In this document: positions 43,545 through 55,389 of the stretch, piece by piece
Layout of the letters: each line of letters begins with the position of its first letter
Position numbering within the stretch: position 1 is the stretch's first letter
Assembly (NCBI RefSeq): GCF_002127325.2
Contig: NC_035437.2
Location: 155,541,897 to 155,605,896 of the forward strand
Direction of reading: 5' to 3'
Length of the DNA: 64,000 nt
Source: Helianthus annuus
Lineage: Eukaryota > Streptophyta > Magnoliopsida > Asterales > Asteraceae
Program-made: the position numbers and the translations under genes
Notes under the pieces: generated by a model
Databases searched by the model: none
What the model was told of the DNA's origin: nothing
Seen by the model: only the letters and a program-made list of their open reading frames with translations

Positions 43545-45130
43545 GTGCGTTCTTGGTTCACTTGTGTAAACGACCTCAGGTTTAACAATCGGTTTGGACT
43601 TAGTTCGGACGGGATCAACCCTTTCGGAAACATGAGCAGTCGCCACAGTACATGGCTGGTTCTTCTTTGCATCTACAACCTTCCACCGTGGTTATGCATG
43701 AAAAAAATACATAATGATGTCGTTGTTGATCCAGGGTCCGAAACAACCTGGTAATGAAATTGATGTTTATTTGGCTCCATTAATAGATGACCTTAAAACC
43801 CTATGGAGTCAAGGTGTCAACGTGTATGATTCTTATAAGAAAGAATATTTTGATTTGCGTGCCATGATTTTTTGCACCATATGTGATTTTCCAGCATATG
43901 GTAATTTGTCAGGATATAGTACCAAAGGTAATCTTGCTTGTCCTGTTTGTGAAGATGACACGAGTTCAATGTGATTAAATAATTGCAGAAAAACCGTATA
44001 CATGGGACATCGAAGATTCCTTCCAATCAATCATGATTACCGAAACAAAGCTCTGGAGTTTGATGGAAAACCAGAGCATGGAAAAGTAAGGAAACAATTT
44101 GATGCGTTCTCAAAAGTCAGAAATTTAAACGTCGAGTTGGGGAAAAAATCTCGTTTGGAGCCAGACATTCGGAAAAAAAAGTCTATCTTTTGGGATTTGC
44201 CTTACTGGAAGCATTTACAAGTTAGACATCGCTTAAATGTTATGCATATCGAGAAAAATGTATGTGAGAGCTTGCTTGGCTTGTTGTTAAACATTCCCGG
44301 GAAAACTAAAGATGGGATCAATGTCCGTAAAGATATGCAAGAAATGGGAATACGTGAAGGGCTCCATCCTGTTGCGCAACCTAAGGGTTTTTTTCTACCA
44401 CCGGCGTGCTATACAATGTCAACAAAAGAAAAAAAAATGGGAACACGGTATTAAAGTTCCGTCCAACTATTCTGCAAACATAAAAAGGGTGGTGTCATTG
44501 AAAGACTATAAATTGCTTGGTATAAAGTCTCATTATTGTCATGTTTTGATGACACATATGATTCCTATTGCAATCCGTGGATCGTTATCGGAAAAGATCC
44601 GACATACAATCACAAAACTTTATCCGTTCTTCAACACGATTCATTCGAAAATAATAAATCCACAATCACAAGAAAGTTTGCAAACAGAAATTATCGTCAC
44701 ACTCTGTGAACTTGAGATGTATTTTCCACCAAACTTTTCGATGTGATGGTTCACCTGGTGATGCATATCGTAAGAGAAATTCAGGCTTGCGGTCCTGTAT
44801 TTCTATGCTACATGTACCCTTTTGAAAGATACATGGGTTTCTTAAATGGTTGTGTAAAAAATCGTAATCGGCCCGAGGGTAGTATTGTTGAAGGATATAC
44901 TTCTGAAGAAGTGAATGAGTTCTACACAGGTGTGATATCATAACGTTTACAATATTTTAGTTTTGTTAAATTTAATTAATATTGCAATGCTTAACTTATT
45001 CACAGGTTATTTGGATGTTGTCAAAAGTATCGGTGTTCCTCAATCTCGTCACTTGGGTAGACTTCAAGGGAAAAGGGGTTATTGGTATGAGAACAATAAC
45101 CCCAAGTTACAATTCTTTACAACTTAGCAT
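43545..45130 (+). pseudogene. CACTA TNP2-like transposase with DUF4218 region, truncated and broken
   Basis: Starts inside the family: SSDGINPFGNMS, then YNLPPWLCM, GPKQPGNEIDVYLAPLIDDLK, DFPAYGNLSGYSTKG and the cysteine pair CPVC (Transposase_21/TNP2). Next come VYMGHRRFLP and the DUF4218-type blocks MTHMIPIAIRG, VTLCELEMYFPP, VREIQACGPVF and MYPFERYMG. A 76-bp intron (44930-45005) leads to a last exon with VPQSRHLGRLQGKRGY. Breaks: an A-run (43701-43707), TGA 43972-43974, an A-run (44429-44437) and a T-run (44735-44738). The N-terminal quarter is missing. A TATA-like TTATAAATA near 43433 precedes it. Confidence 0.85.
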
Positions 45131-45688
45131 CACGTATAAATATGCATAACAGTTATTCGCAAGTGATAAACAGTTTGATTGAATAATTCGTTTTGATAAA
45201 TTCAATTTAATAGGAACGTATGTTACACCCAAAATGCGATAAAAAGGGGTTCGAGTATACTCACAGTCGGTGCTCAGCAAGTAAACATAACTTGGTTGGA
45301 TTAAAGGGAGCGCGTCTGAGAATAGCCTGATTACAGATTGATAGCGTAAGCGTCGAATAGTGCGCTAAACGGTGTAAAGTGTCATTGGATCGAACAGTAC
45401 TCCGATCGGGTGGCAATCCGATCGGGCGGTCAGTCGATCGGGTGGAAATCTGATCGGGTGGCCGGTCGATTGGGTGACCACTCGATTGGATTGCTACCTC
45501 GTTTGGGAAAGATGTGTTGTGTATCATGGCTTGCCTTTTGAAGTTTCCGTTGTAGCATTTTGAAAACAGAGAAGTATCTCTACCTTTCAGGTCGATCGAT
45601 CGGACGGCGGTCCGATCGAGCGGCAACCCGATTGGTAGGACACTTTAGTGAGAACAAGTTCACGGCAATCCGTTCGAACTGGTAATGT
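45131..45688. other. CACTA interior and a chromovirus-LTR-like fragment
   Basis: The first 90 bases continue the decayed transposase 3' end. From 45221 (TGTTACACCC) the sequence carries CCGATCGGG words like those in the LTR at 45689, so it is probably a related LTR fragment. I could not match target duplications. Confidence 0.45.
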
Positions 45689-47091
45689 TGTAACACCTCG
45701 AAACTTTACGTCCTATAATGTATTGACACGTGTCATAAGCTTGAACGTGAGAAAGAATACGTCAGAGGGACTAAAGTTGACAAACATAGAGAGTATGTGA
45801 ATTCAAGAGTTCAAAATGTCAACAAGGATAAATATACTTTACAGTAACCCTACATGATGCTCATACCTTCAAACGAATGAATCATGGATCATACGGAACT
45901 AAATGTGGAAGAAAGTGAGGAATTACAAACTACAGGGGTATACCCGGTCGAACAGGAATCACCCAAGTTTAACCAGTTAACCGGTTCAAGTCAGTTGTTC
46001 TTGCTTAACCTGAAATCAGTGGTCTCATGGATAGAATCTAGATCTTGCGCTAACACAACACTAAGGACGAGTAGAGGTCAGAACAAGATCCGATTTCCAT
46101 CGGTTTTGAGTGCATTGAATGTAAAAGAGCTGAAAGAAAGTTAGAAACCCTCTTTCAATCCTTTTTCACCATGAATATGTTCAGACCTATGCAAGATCTT
46201 TGTTTATTTATGTGGAAATCGTTCAGATCTAAGTTGTTCTTGGTGGATTGAAGCCAACATAGGAAGTTCATAAGAACTCTATGATGACATCATCCTAGCA
46301 CACCTCAAATCCGGTGATTTCACGGTTAAAAGTTAAGATTCGAAAGATAGAAAGGTGTAGGAGTGCGCGTAGATCATAGAAGTACAAGATTTAGGTTGAA
46401 AACTTACAAGAATCGCGAGAAATCGAGAGAGGGAAGCCCCAAAGCGTGCTGGTCGAGTGGGAGCTGTCACATCACTGTTCAAGTGATGTGACAAGTGCTA
46501 TTTATAGGTGAAGAGGAGTGGAGGTGCTGGAGTGTCACGGGTCGGGTGGGTCACCGATCGGGTGGCAGTCCGATCGGGTGGCAGCCCGATCGGGTGGCAG
46601 TCTGATCGGGCGGCAGTCCGATCGGGTGGCAACCCGATCGGGTGACCGTCCGATCGAGCTGTCACTCGATCGAGTGGTTCCGATGGTCAGTGTTTCGGCG
46701 TTTCGTTTTGATCGTTAAGCGTTGCGATAGTTTGGTCACACATTCACATCCACATTTTCATGTATTTATTTTAACTAGTCACATTTGGGTCGTATATACA
46801 TATCCATATTTCAAATCCTGCGATAATCGAGTTACGCGTGCCTGCGAGTGCGTTTTTGAGTATTGAGTTGCACTGCGACAGATCACGGCTATAAAGGAGG
46901 GTAGAATTGGTCCTCACTCGACATCTTCGTGGTTGTCAGCAAGTACAATGTGATGTGATAGTGATAAAGTATGCGAAAATATTGCGACATAGCGATATAT
47001 GCGATATAGGTACATTATGATCCGAATCTCTGGTGCTAGGCGTAACGAATATAACGAGTAGTAACAACGCACGAACGTGCGGGTTGTTACA
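45689..47091 (+). repeat. Chromovirus-type LTR, no target duplication found
   Basis: Starts TGTAACACCTCGAAACTTTACG, clearly akin to the Tekay-like LTR start at 10009 (shared TGACACGTGTCAT follows in both), and ends GGGTTGTTACA. Flanks AATGT and CTGCT differ, so it is either truncated or recombined. It contains a cluster of CCGATCGGG palindromes at 46535-46685, with a TATA-like TATATA near 46793 downstream and TATTTATA near 46500 upstream. No supported gene. Confidence 0.6.
46535..46685. repeat. Cluster of CCGATCGGGTGGC repeats
   Basis: About eight words built on the palindrome CCGATCGG, spaced about 19 bases (cgatcgggtggcagtc repeated), with a few CGATCGAG variants at the end. The same word occurs at 45403-45490 and 45590-45640, outside this LTR. 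Confidence 0.9.
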
Positions 47092-48033
47092 CTGCTAATC
47101 AATTTATGGTTTTCCAATCGATGTAAAACATGTGCCGGTATCATACCAGTTTATAACAAACCGAACCAATGGTAATAGTTTAAACCGATACCGACTAAAA
47201 ACTCATCACGAAGTGCGTAAAACCCACTAGTTCTTGTAGATGTAAACTTCTATGTTATGTATGTTTTGGTTTTATTTCTATAAATTTACATATACACCAA
47301 AGTATTTATTATATCATATTAAATATATTAATTTTCTTTTATTTTATTATGGTTTCCTCTTATTTTCACTTCCCTCCATAAATCCCAAATAGAATTCACC
47401 CGCCCATTTCCCAATTCTTATTTTATTTTTTTTGAGATTTTCAAACCATTTCAAAATCTAACTCCCTCGTTCCACTATCTCAAGTCTCACCTCCTTAGCA
47501 ATCAAAAAGTTAGGGTTAGTGCGAGCAATACGAGCAACTCGTGTGTGAAGGGGATGACAGTGTTGAGCTTCAAGGTTCGCCACCCGATGCAGGCTCCATT
47601 CTACCTTCTACAGAACTCTACCATCTTCCCCCGATCCATCTCCAATCGCTAAGTAACAATCTTACAGCAGTGACTCCTCCACTTTTGTTAACGGTTAGTT
47701 TCACCGTTCTCTAGATAGTATGGGTAATTGATCCTCTTCTACTCAATCATTAATTTCATATGGTTTTAATTTGCTTTATGTCTATAGCGGACCTAGTATT
47801 GTTATATTTGATTCGTAAGTGATCATTTACTATGGATTACTAGCCTTATTGAACATCATGTTGAAGTGCCTCCAAAAAAAATTGTTACACCACAAAACTT
47901 CAGTTTCGTCCAAAGAAGGTATATTCATTTTTTTTCTATCTAACGTGCAACCATATTCTTGATATGCCACTGTTTTAGTTTGCTTTCTATTTGATCGTAC
48001 GGGTTTGGTAACAAATCAAAATTTGTTTTGGGT
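47092..48033. other. CACTA interior, no supported gene
   Basis: AT-rich, then a pyrimidine-rich stretch (47340-47640) that resembles a plant 5' untranslated leader with possible introns, perhaps the 5' part of the Ulp1-like gene. No ORF supports this directly. Confidence 0.4.
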
Positions 48034-50116
48034 CTAATTGTAACGCCCCAAAAACTCGAATGTTTATATTCGCTATATGTCCTTATATGATATACCGTGA
48101 AATAAATAACTAGGCTATTTAACCTAGTTAAGTGTATGTGTAACGCCCCAAAACTTGAATGTTTACATTTGCCATATGTTTTAAATGATAAAACTTAAAA
48201 TAAGATGACTAGGCTACCTAACCTAGTTACATAGTTAGTCAAAACAAACAAGGAATGAAATTGGGACAATTATGGGCAAATAACAAACATGAGGGGCTGA
48301 AATTAAAGATTTGAGATGAAGTTTTGGTTAAGTGCAAAAGTCAGTAGTTGTATGTGTTTGGTGTGTGTGTGTGTCGACACCAACAAGAGAGAAGAAGGGG
48401 AGAATGCTCAAAAGATGCAATTTCATCAAATTGAAAAGGGAATTCAGCCCAAATCTAATGCATGTACATGAATTCTTGATCATCTAGCCCTATAAATCAC
48501 TTGGTAAGTTGTAGATTCTTATTTGATAATCTTTTTGGAAATGGGTTATGATCAAATCCATGAATTCATATGAAACTAAGCATGATTAGGTATTAGAAGC
48601 ATCAACTAGAACTTATTTTGTATGTAATTTCAAGTAAATTGATGTTTAAGATGAAAACCCACTAGTTGGGTGATGAAGATGACATGGGTGTTTCACCCAT
48701 GTCCAAGTCTTGTTCAAATCATGATGTAGTGTGAGGCATTAGATAAATTCTTGTTAGATGAATTGTGTATATTATAGAGTATGCATGATATTTGGTTGAA
48801 TTTGATGAATGAAGATAAGAACTTGGAAGATTATGCATGAGTTAGTTGTACATTGTGCATTGAATGGTGTACGCACACCAAGTGTTTGATGAAATGACTA
48901 GGTGAAGATAAGAAGGGAAATTGTATGCAAGAATTGAGTAACTTGGCATAGGATGTGATAATGTAGTATTGATAGTTAAGATTAGCATGAGATACGTGTT
49001 TTGAATGAAATACATATGGGTAGTAGTTAATGATGTGATTTAGTAAAAGTATGCTTTAGGAACTAGTACTCAAAGCTTGAAAGGTGGTGCACACCATGAG
49101 GCGGATTAGTGGCATAATGGTAATATAGAATGAACGTGTACTAAATGTAGAAGTTGTGGACTACTAGTTAAATATGATGTTACGATTACATGAAAATGAT
49201 CTTGTGAAACATAGGGTATGAAATTAAGTGATCATGTAGTTGTATGTACCACATGGCGTGAAAGTGAAATGTGTATGTTGTGATTACAATAATCTATCAT
49301 ATCAAGATAAATGTGTGTGTATGTTCATAAGTTGGAAATAAGTAAGCATGACCATTGACTTTTCGGAAAGGTCAACGAATATGCGAGTCACATGATTAAA
49401 CGTAGGAATGTGTTTATGAGATTTTAAAGAATTATGTATATGTGTTAGGACAATTATGCATGGGTATGCATGATGATAAATTTGATTAAGAGAATGTAAA
49501 CAATGTGGTTGTCAGTTTATGTCGTATGCATGTTAATGTTTGACTAATGAAAGTCTATATAATTAAGAGTTAGAAATGGATGTGATATGAACAAACGTGC
49601 ATACTAACTATGATGTGGACATAATGACTTGAAAGTATAGGGATCATGTGGAAATGGACTCAAGCAAGAAAGGCAAACGGGTCAAAAGGAGGCAAGGGAA
49701 CGGACGCAAAAAGGTAAGTGATTTCCGTAATCGCTTCTTAGTTGTTTATGTAAAGATATGTGCTAGTTAGTTAAGTAAGTTAATTGAGGACCAATACGGA
49801 TGTGTGGTATGAAACCAATGATTTCTGTTAAGTAGATGTAACGGGTCAAAATGCAGTCTTGATGTTAAAACGAAAGTGTTGATTGATGAAAACATGAACG
49901 GGTTGAATAAACCGTGAATGAATAATAAGCCAATAGCACATAAGTTAAGAATTTCCTTAATCCGGATGTGGGATTTTGAGTCCATAGGGTAGAGAACCAA
50001 TTTACAAGCATGTAGGAAGAAACGGGAGGTTAAACGGATAAACGGGTTGAAAGTTATGCGAGTTTTAGTGCGCGCGAACGACGAAACAACACAGCAGGAA
50101 AAACCAACATTTGAGA

Positions 50117-50269
50117 GGCCGTCGCCGACGCCCATAAGGGCCGTCGCCGACGCCCTCTGGAAATGTCAGTTTTGCTGACGGGTTATGTTGCTGTCTACGG
50201 AGGTTTGGGCTACGGGCAAATGCAAGGGCCGTCGCCGACGCCCCCTAGGGCCGTCGCCGACGCCCTTCC
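50117..50269. repeat. Four copies of GGGCCGTCGCCGACGCC
   Basis: Two pairs (50117-50155 and 50227-50265), each copy centred on the palindrome GTCG-C-CGAC, in the LTR just upstream of AT-rich TATA-like sequence (50298-50310). Confidence 0.9.
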
Positions 50270-50464
50270 CATGTTCAAAAAGCTGAAAATTAGTTATTTA
50301 TGATATATATGCATTGTAGGCTTCGGTATATTATCCGTGGTTTATGGCAAGCCTTTTAAACATGATTTCGAGTGTTCCCTCGACACTTATGAGTTGCAAA
50401 CTCAAGTCTAAGCACCATGTAATTCATGTATGGATATATATGAGGCATGTAAGATCTTGGACGT

Positions 50465-50690
50465 GTACATATTAGTGTATGTACATATGTAGATGTGTAT
50501 TTTATGTATATATGAAGGTACGTGTGTGTATATGAACGTATGTAGAGACGTAGTAATGTATGTGTGTATGTAGATATGTAATTGGTATATATGAAGGTAT
50601 GTATGAGTATATGCATGTATGTAGAGATGTAGGAAGGTAAGTACGTATGTAGATGTGTATGTATACATGTAAAAATGTACGTGTGCATGA
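50465..50690. repeat. Degenerate TATGTATGTAGA microsatellite
   Basis: Repeated tatgtatgtagatatgta-type tracts inside the solo LTR. Minus-strand Tyr/His/Thr-rich ORFs here are translations of this repeat, not genes. Confidence 0.85.
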
Positions 50691-51286
50691 TTTAGATACG
50701 TTGGGTAATATGTTATTAATAGTGCGCCTCGTGAATGATAAGTAATGCAGGTACATTATTGAAGCCTCACCAGAATATGGATACGCAGATGAAATGCTTA
50801 AAGATAGGATGATAACGCAATAGGAAGTGTACGAGATGGAATCTTGTTTATGTATTGTGTACTAATGTGATGAATGTATGTGGTGAGTGCAGGTTGTACG
50901 GGTCACGGAGGATCATCAAGGAATAAAGATCGAGGACCGAGTCACATGAAGGATTGTACGGGGTTGTCTAAGGATGTAATTTGTTATACATAAGTTATGA
51001 TTTATTCTATAATTGAGTCAGTTTGATGTATTCAATATAAAAGAGTTATTTTAAAAGTGAACTTTCAAGTAAGACATAAGGTTTATAATGAAAGAAATTT
51101 TATGGCATGAACTTCCGCTGCGACTTTTGTTAATTACGTGTTAGGGTCTTACACTAATTTAGTCATATAATTAAAAAAGGTCTAACATATTACAGATAAA
51201 AAAGGGCTCGGTTTGGTTAATGCGTTATTTTTCTTTTAGACATGTTCAGCTATTCATAGCCTAATTTTCTAATGCTGGCCTATTTA

Positions 51287-51631
51287 GACCGTGGGGTATG
51301 GTGGGGCGTGGGTTGGGGGCATGGTGCGACACGTGGACTATGGGGCACCCAAGACCAAAAGCCAATTTCAAAGGGGTATGGAGGGGCGTGGCTAGCCCGG
51401 CGTGGCTTGGCCAGGTGTATTAAAATTAAAAAAATCTAAAATTTAAACATGGCCCGCTATGCCCTAGCCAACAAGCCAATAAGAGCCGGCCACATAGGAT
51501 CGCTAGCATGCCCCATGCCCGGCCTTAAACTCCGCCCAAGGGGCCACGCCCAAACCCAAGCCCACCCGGTGTGGTGACTTGGGCGTTTCTCTCCAACTCC
51601 CGCCCCAACCCCCGCCCCATACTCCATAGTC
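51287..51631. mobile_element. PIF/Harbinger-like MITE, 345 bp
   Basis: Ends GACCGTGGGGTATGG and reverse complement of right GACTATGGAGTATGG, continuing as GGGGCGTGGGTTGGGG-like inverted repeat. 3-bp target duplication TTA (51284-51286 and 51632-51634). Unusually GC-rich for this neighbourhood. No ORF. Confidence 0.7.
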
Positions 51632-51634
51632 TTA

Positions 51635-52298
51635 ACATGTTCTGTAATTGTAGGGTACCAAAATCATGTGTGGAAAGTAATATACTATAGGGGTGTGCAT
51701 AGGTAGGTTTTAGATCGTAACTGAACTATCAAAATGTGAATTTCCTTCTTTTTTGCATCTATTTTTCTCTCATCCATTTTAAGTGTATGCAAATTCTATA
51801 GTTTTCTATTGAGTATATTAAAGGCATCTAACTTACTTGGTGCTTGCAGATCCAAAATCATCTTCAAAGAGCTTATTAGCAAGCAGATAAGTATATGGAT
51901 TCAGTTATGGTTTGAAATACATATTCGCCCTAAAGATTGAAAATGTAATGGAATATGACTTGCCCTTGTGTTAAATTTATATTGAAAAAAAATATTATGG
52001 TGTTTAAGTTCATGCCTTTTGGTTGTTTGATGCTTTATTTTGTTTTAGTCAACTGACATTTAATGCTGCAATAATCATCTTAGTGACATTCAGTGCTGCT
52101 ATAGGCATCTTAGTGAGGTTTTGTTGTTCTTAACCAGGTCTTAGCAAACGTACAATTGATGGAGGGCTCCAAGAATGCTTTGCAAAGTTTGGTGAAGTGT
52201 TTCATGGTTTGATTCTTCTCCATGTTTTTTTAATTGTGAAGCATAAGCTTATGCTATTATTTGAACCTTGATTGCCATTTTCATATTTCTTTCTGCAG
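51635..52298 (+). other. CACTA interior upstream of Ulp1-like exons
   Basis: AT-rich, with short exon-like pieces near 51850-51920 and 52136-52204 that may belong to the Ulp1-like gene; splice boundaries not resolved. Confidence 0.35.
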
Positions 52299-52897
52299 CT
52301 ATGACGCGCGTACAAAGTTGTTAAAACAATGGACTTTGTTCATTATTCCCGTAAAAATACGACGGGTATATATTTTAGATTCACTAAAGGGCAATACAAA
52401 TCCTAGCCACTTTCGTCTTACAAGTGTGATTGAAAGCGCCTTGTTGCCAATAAAACCCACATTTGATATGGTTAATGTAGGTTTGTTTTCTATTTCCTAA
52501 TTTGATTTTCAAAAATTTGAATAAGTAATAATTGTTAATTTATTGTAGTGCAATCAACAAGCTAAGACAGGCGAATGCGGCTATATACTTTTTCAATCTA
52601 TGTTCGACTTTGTCAATGTGTATCAAAAACAATTTCCCAAAGTAAGTCTATTTCTTAATTATTTTTTAGATGTGCATAAGTATATACAAGATAACATGCG
52701 CAAAAATGCTCACACACACATACGAGTAGTTATGTGTTTGTAACAATTTGTTCGTTGATGTTAACTAAATTCTAATAATTATAATATTTTCTATTTTTTA
52801 GACGTGGAACGACACGAAAGCGGCTACAGATGAAGATATAGAAAAGACGTTGAAGGAATTGATGCCAATTTTATTTGACGGGTTGGGTATTCCTTAG
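52299..52897 (+). CDS. CACTA-borne Ulp1-like cysteine protease, C-terminal exons
   Basis: Three exons in phase with consensus splice sites: 52299-52476 (donor GTAGGT), 52549-52641 (acceptor TTGTAG, donor GTAAGT) and 52802-52897 (acceptor TTTTAG), ending at TAG 52895-52897. Blocks: KQWTLFIIPVKIRRVYILDSL (catalytic Asp in LDS), then NQQAKTGECGY (Gln and nucleophile Cys), the C48/Ulp1 deSUMOylase pattern. The residue before the Trp is Gln where the catalytic His (HW) is expected, so activity is doubtful. Such domains are common cargo of plant CACTA and MULE elements. Upstream exons are unresolved, so the gene is partial here. Confidence 0.65.
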
Positions 52898-53129
52898 TTT
52901 AAATATAGTTTGCTTATGGTTTTGAATAGATTAAGTAGTGAATTGTTATTTTACCAATTAATATTGTAGACTTTCGGGTTGAATGTGTATTGGGTCGCTT
53001 TTTACTTGTCCGGATTTGACTACGTTGAATATATAAATGATTGATTGGATTTTACGTCTATGTTGGAGTGCAGGTTATTTTTTTACTGCATATTATGTCA
53101 TTTTTACATATCTCATTTTTACTACAGAT

Positions 53130-53498
53130 TTTTGTTTGAAATTTGACAGCAGAATTTGTCGTTCTGACAACATTGGTCATAAGTCGCGGTTCATCCAACA
53201 CCGACTAAAATCTTTCCTAAAATTGTAAAACGACTTTACGTCGCGGTTCATCCAACACTGACTAAAAACTTTTCCTAAAATTGTAAAACGATTTTAAGTC
53301 GCGGTTCATAATGCTGCCTAAAAACATTTCCATAAAAGTATCAACATCTTTTTAGTCGCGGTGGCTTATTTTAAGACAAGGTTTAGCAAACCGCGTCTTA
53401 TAAACAACACATTTTTAGCCACGGCATTTTAAGTCGCGGTTTGAAACCGCGACTAAAAACTATTTTAACCGCGTCTAATGCTCACTTCTGTACTAGTG
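53130..53498. repeat. CACTA right subterminal repeats
   Basis: A roughly 60-bp unit with TCGCGGTTCATCCAACACYG is repeated three times (from 53177), followed by further AGTCGCGGT/ACCGCGACT words in both orientations up to the terminal CACTAG. Confidence 0.8.
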
Positions 53499-53512
53499 TA
53501 CTCTAATTATTT

Positions 53513-55379
53513 AATATTAGTATTATTATTATTATTAGTATTATTAATAATTTTAATCAATTAAATGATAGAATGACAAGTGTCCCAAAACAGGTTTCTT
53601 TTATTATATAGTATAGATTTTTTTAAACCATATATTTCCTTTATCATTTGTTTTAATAATTCTTTTTTCTTTTTTAAAACATATATTAATTTATCAAATA
53701 ATTTGATAATTGTTTAATAAATTAAGTTTATAACTTTTTTCATCAAACTTAAGTACGTAGCTGTGCTTAATTTTTCCTCTCGACATTCCGTTATAAGTTT
53801 TGTTAAAAACGAAGTTGTACTCAAAATAAAGTATTTATTTTGTATCATAAAACGGTACGATGATATACTAAACCGTTTTAATGGTTTGGCTTTCTAAACA
53901 ACATGTTTTATATTCAAATCACGTACGTTTTACATTATCATTTCGTCGGTTTCGCTGCAACGTGCGACGGAAAAAAAACTAGTTATTATTATTTATAATA
54001 TAAACTATTAAAAAAACTTGTCTTGACCCATTTTTGGGTCGGTGGACTGGACTTCAACATGTATCGACAACCAAATGGTTGTTAATTTAATTTTTTTATA
54101 ACAATTTATTTCACCTATAATATAATTATTTTTTAACAAGTAACAAGTTATAATATCTAATTTTTTAGAAAGATATAAAAACACACTTTTGTTTTAATGA
54201 ATTTTAATATTATATATATCATTTTTACTCTAAAAACTTATCAAACTTCATAATACTAGAAAATAAATATCATAACAAATATATTATATAATAATAAAAA
54301 TATTATTATAATTTTAGCTTATCATATACTAGCTCTGCACAAATCTTATAAACAAAAAAAAAAACAATTGGATTTATCAGACGAGAAATTTAAATACTAA
54401 TATAATTTATGAATCAATTGACATATCCATAACAATACGCATATTCAGCCGTGTGATAAGATAATAATATTATTACATTTATTAATCGTAAATCACATTT
54501 TTATAAGATCATAATGTATATTTTCTCAACCCTTGTCATAAAATTCATGAATTATGAATGTATAAAATTATAATATTATGACTTTTTAACCGTGTAATAA
54601 AGATTATATAGAAGTTTATGATTTACATTCTTTTCGATATCCGACCTATATGATACATGAGTTTGTAACACCTATAAATTAATATAATAGTCAATCTATT
54701 TTTTTTAATAGTTGACCATGTAATACACGGGTTTATAAGCTAGCTTATAATAAAAGACTTCAAATAATGACATATGGCAACACCTCCTCGTCTAAGTTTT
54801 TAAAAATATTATTCATAAATTTCAAAAATATCTCGTGTGAACAACATATCCTTTCTATAAATCATATAAAATATATAAATCATAGATCAGATGGTTTGTA
54901 AATCTTTTGAAAATTCTCAATTGAAATAATCTGATATATTGGTTTATCACTTCATCCATTCTACACCACCAGTCTCTATTATTATTAAATTAAATTAAAT
55001 CATAAACAAAATATTCAATGTATAAGTATAATAATAAAGAATTATCATGTTAAATTTCATTCGTCATGGCCATCACTCAAAGCAAGAAAAACGTAAAGCG
55101 TGTTATTATGTTATAACTTTATATCTTCATTTGTAAATCAGTTAAATTCGAATCAATTATAATTCCTTTTGAGAGCTAGAGAAATCACTTTGAAGTTAAA
55201 GACATGTTGGTTATTTTTGGTCACCGAGTTTTTTAATATACAATTAAATACTTAATGACATTTATCTATTGTTTCTTAAATTATAAAATATTTTCTTACT
55301 TTAAATTTACCAAATAAAACATAAATCATTTATATAATAACCATACCACCATTATTTATAATTAGTATTCATTCACTAT
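53513..55379. other. AT-rich region with Helitron-type ends
   Basis: A minus-strand TCTATACTATATAATAAAAG at 53617 downward is the usual 5' end of plant non-autonomous Helitrons. CTAG followed by T at 53979-53982, after a CGTCG...CGACG potential stem, looks like a 3' end of another. Weak ACCCGTGTAATACACGG-type hairpins recur to 54760. No gene seen. Confidence 0.45.
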
Positions 55380-55389
55380 TTATTTATAG

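Larger units (their letters stand above)
48039..51153 (+). mobile_element. Solo LTR of a chromovirus-type gypsy element, 3.1 kb
   Basis: Starts TGTAACGCCCCAAAAACTCG and ends TTAGGGTCTTACA. Perfect target duplication CTAAT at 48034-48038 and 51154-51158. No internal coding region, so it arose by LTR-LTR recombination. The first 100 bp are present twice in tandem (48039-48138 and 48139 onward, diverged), both opening with TGTAACGCCCC. It has a GTCGCCGAC palindrome cluster and a degenerate TATGTA-type microsatellite. ORF-like stretches here are low-complexity. Confidence 0.92.
42971..53498 (+). mobile_element. CACTA (En/Spm) element, 10.5 kb
   Basis: Left end CACTAGTACACAAGTAACCA, right end reverse complement CACTAGTACAGAAGTGAGCA, 3-bp target duplication TAC (42968-42970 and 53499-53501). 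Subterminal repeats with AGACGGGG/AGTCGCGG words at both ends. Encodes a truncated TNP2 transposase and Ulp1-like exons, both plus strand. Later insertions inside: LTR 45689-47091, solo LTR 48039-51153, MITE 51287-51631. Confidence 0.93.

Noticed and set aside
45221..47091. A single 1.87-kb LTR from TGTTACACCC to GGTTGTTACA
   Set aside because: The start at 45689 matches the Tekay-like LTR start at 10009 much better; the left part looks like a separate fragment. Neither choice gives a target duplication.
50356..50756. Minus-strand Tyr/His/Thr-rich ORFs
   Set aside because: They are translations of a TATGTA microsatellite in three frames.
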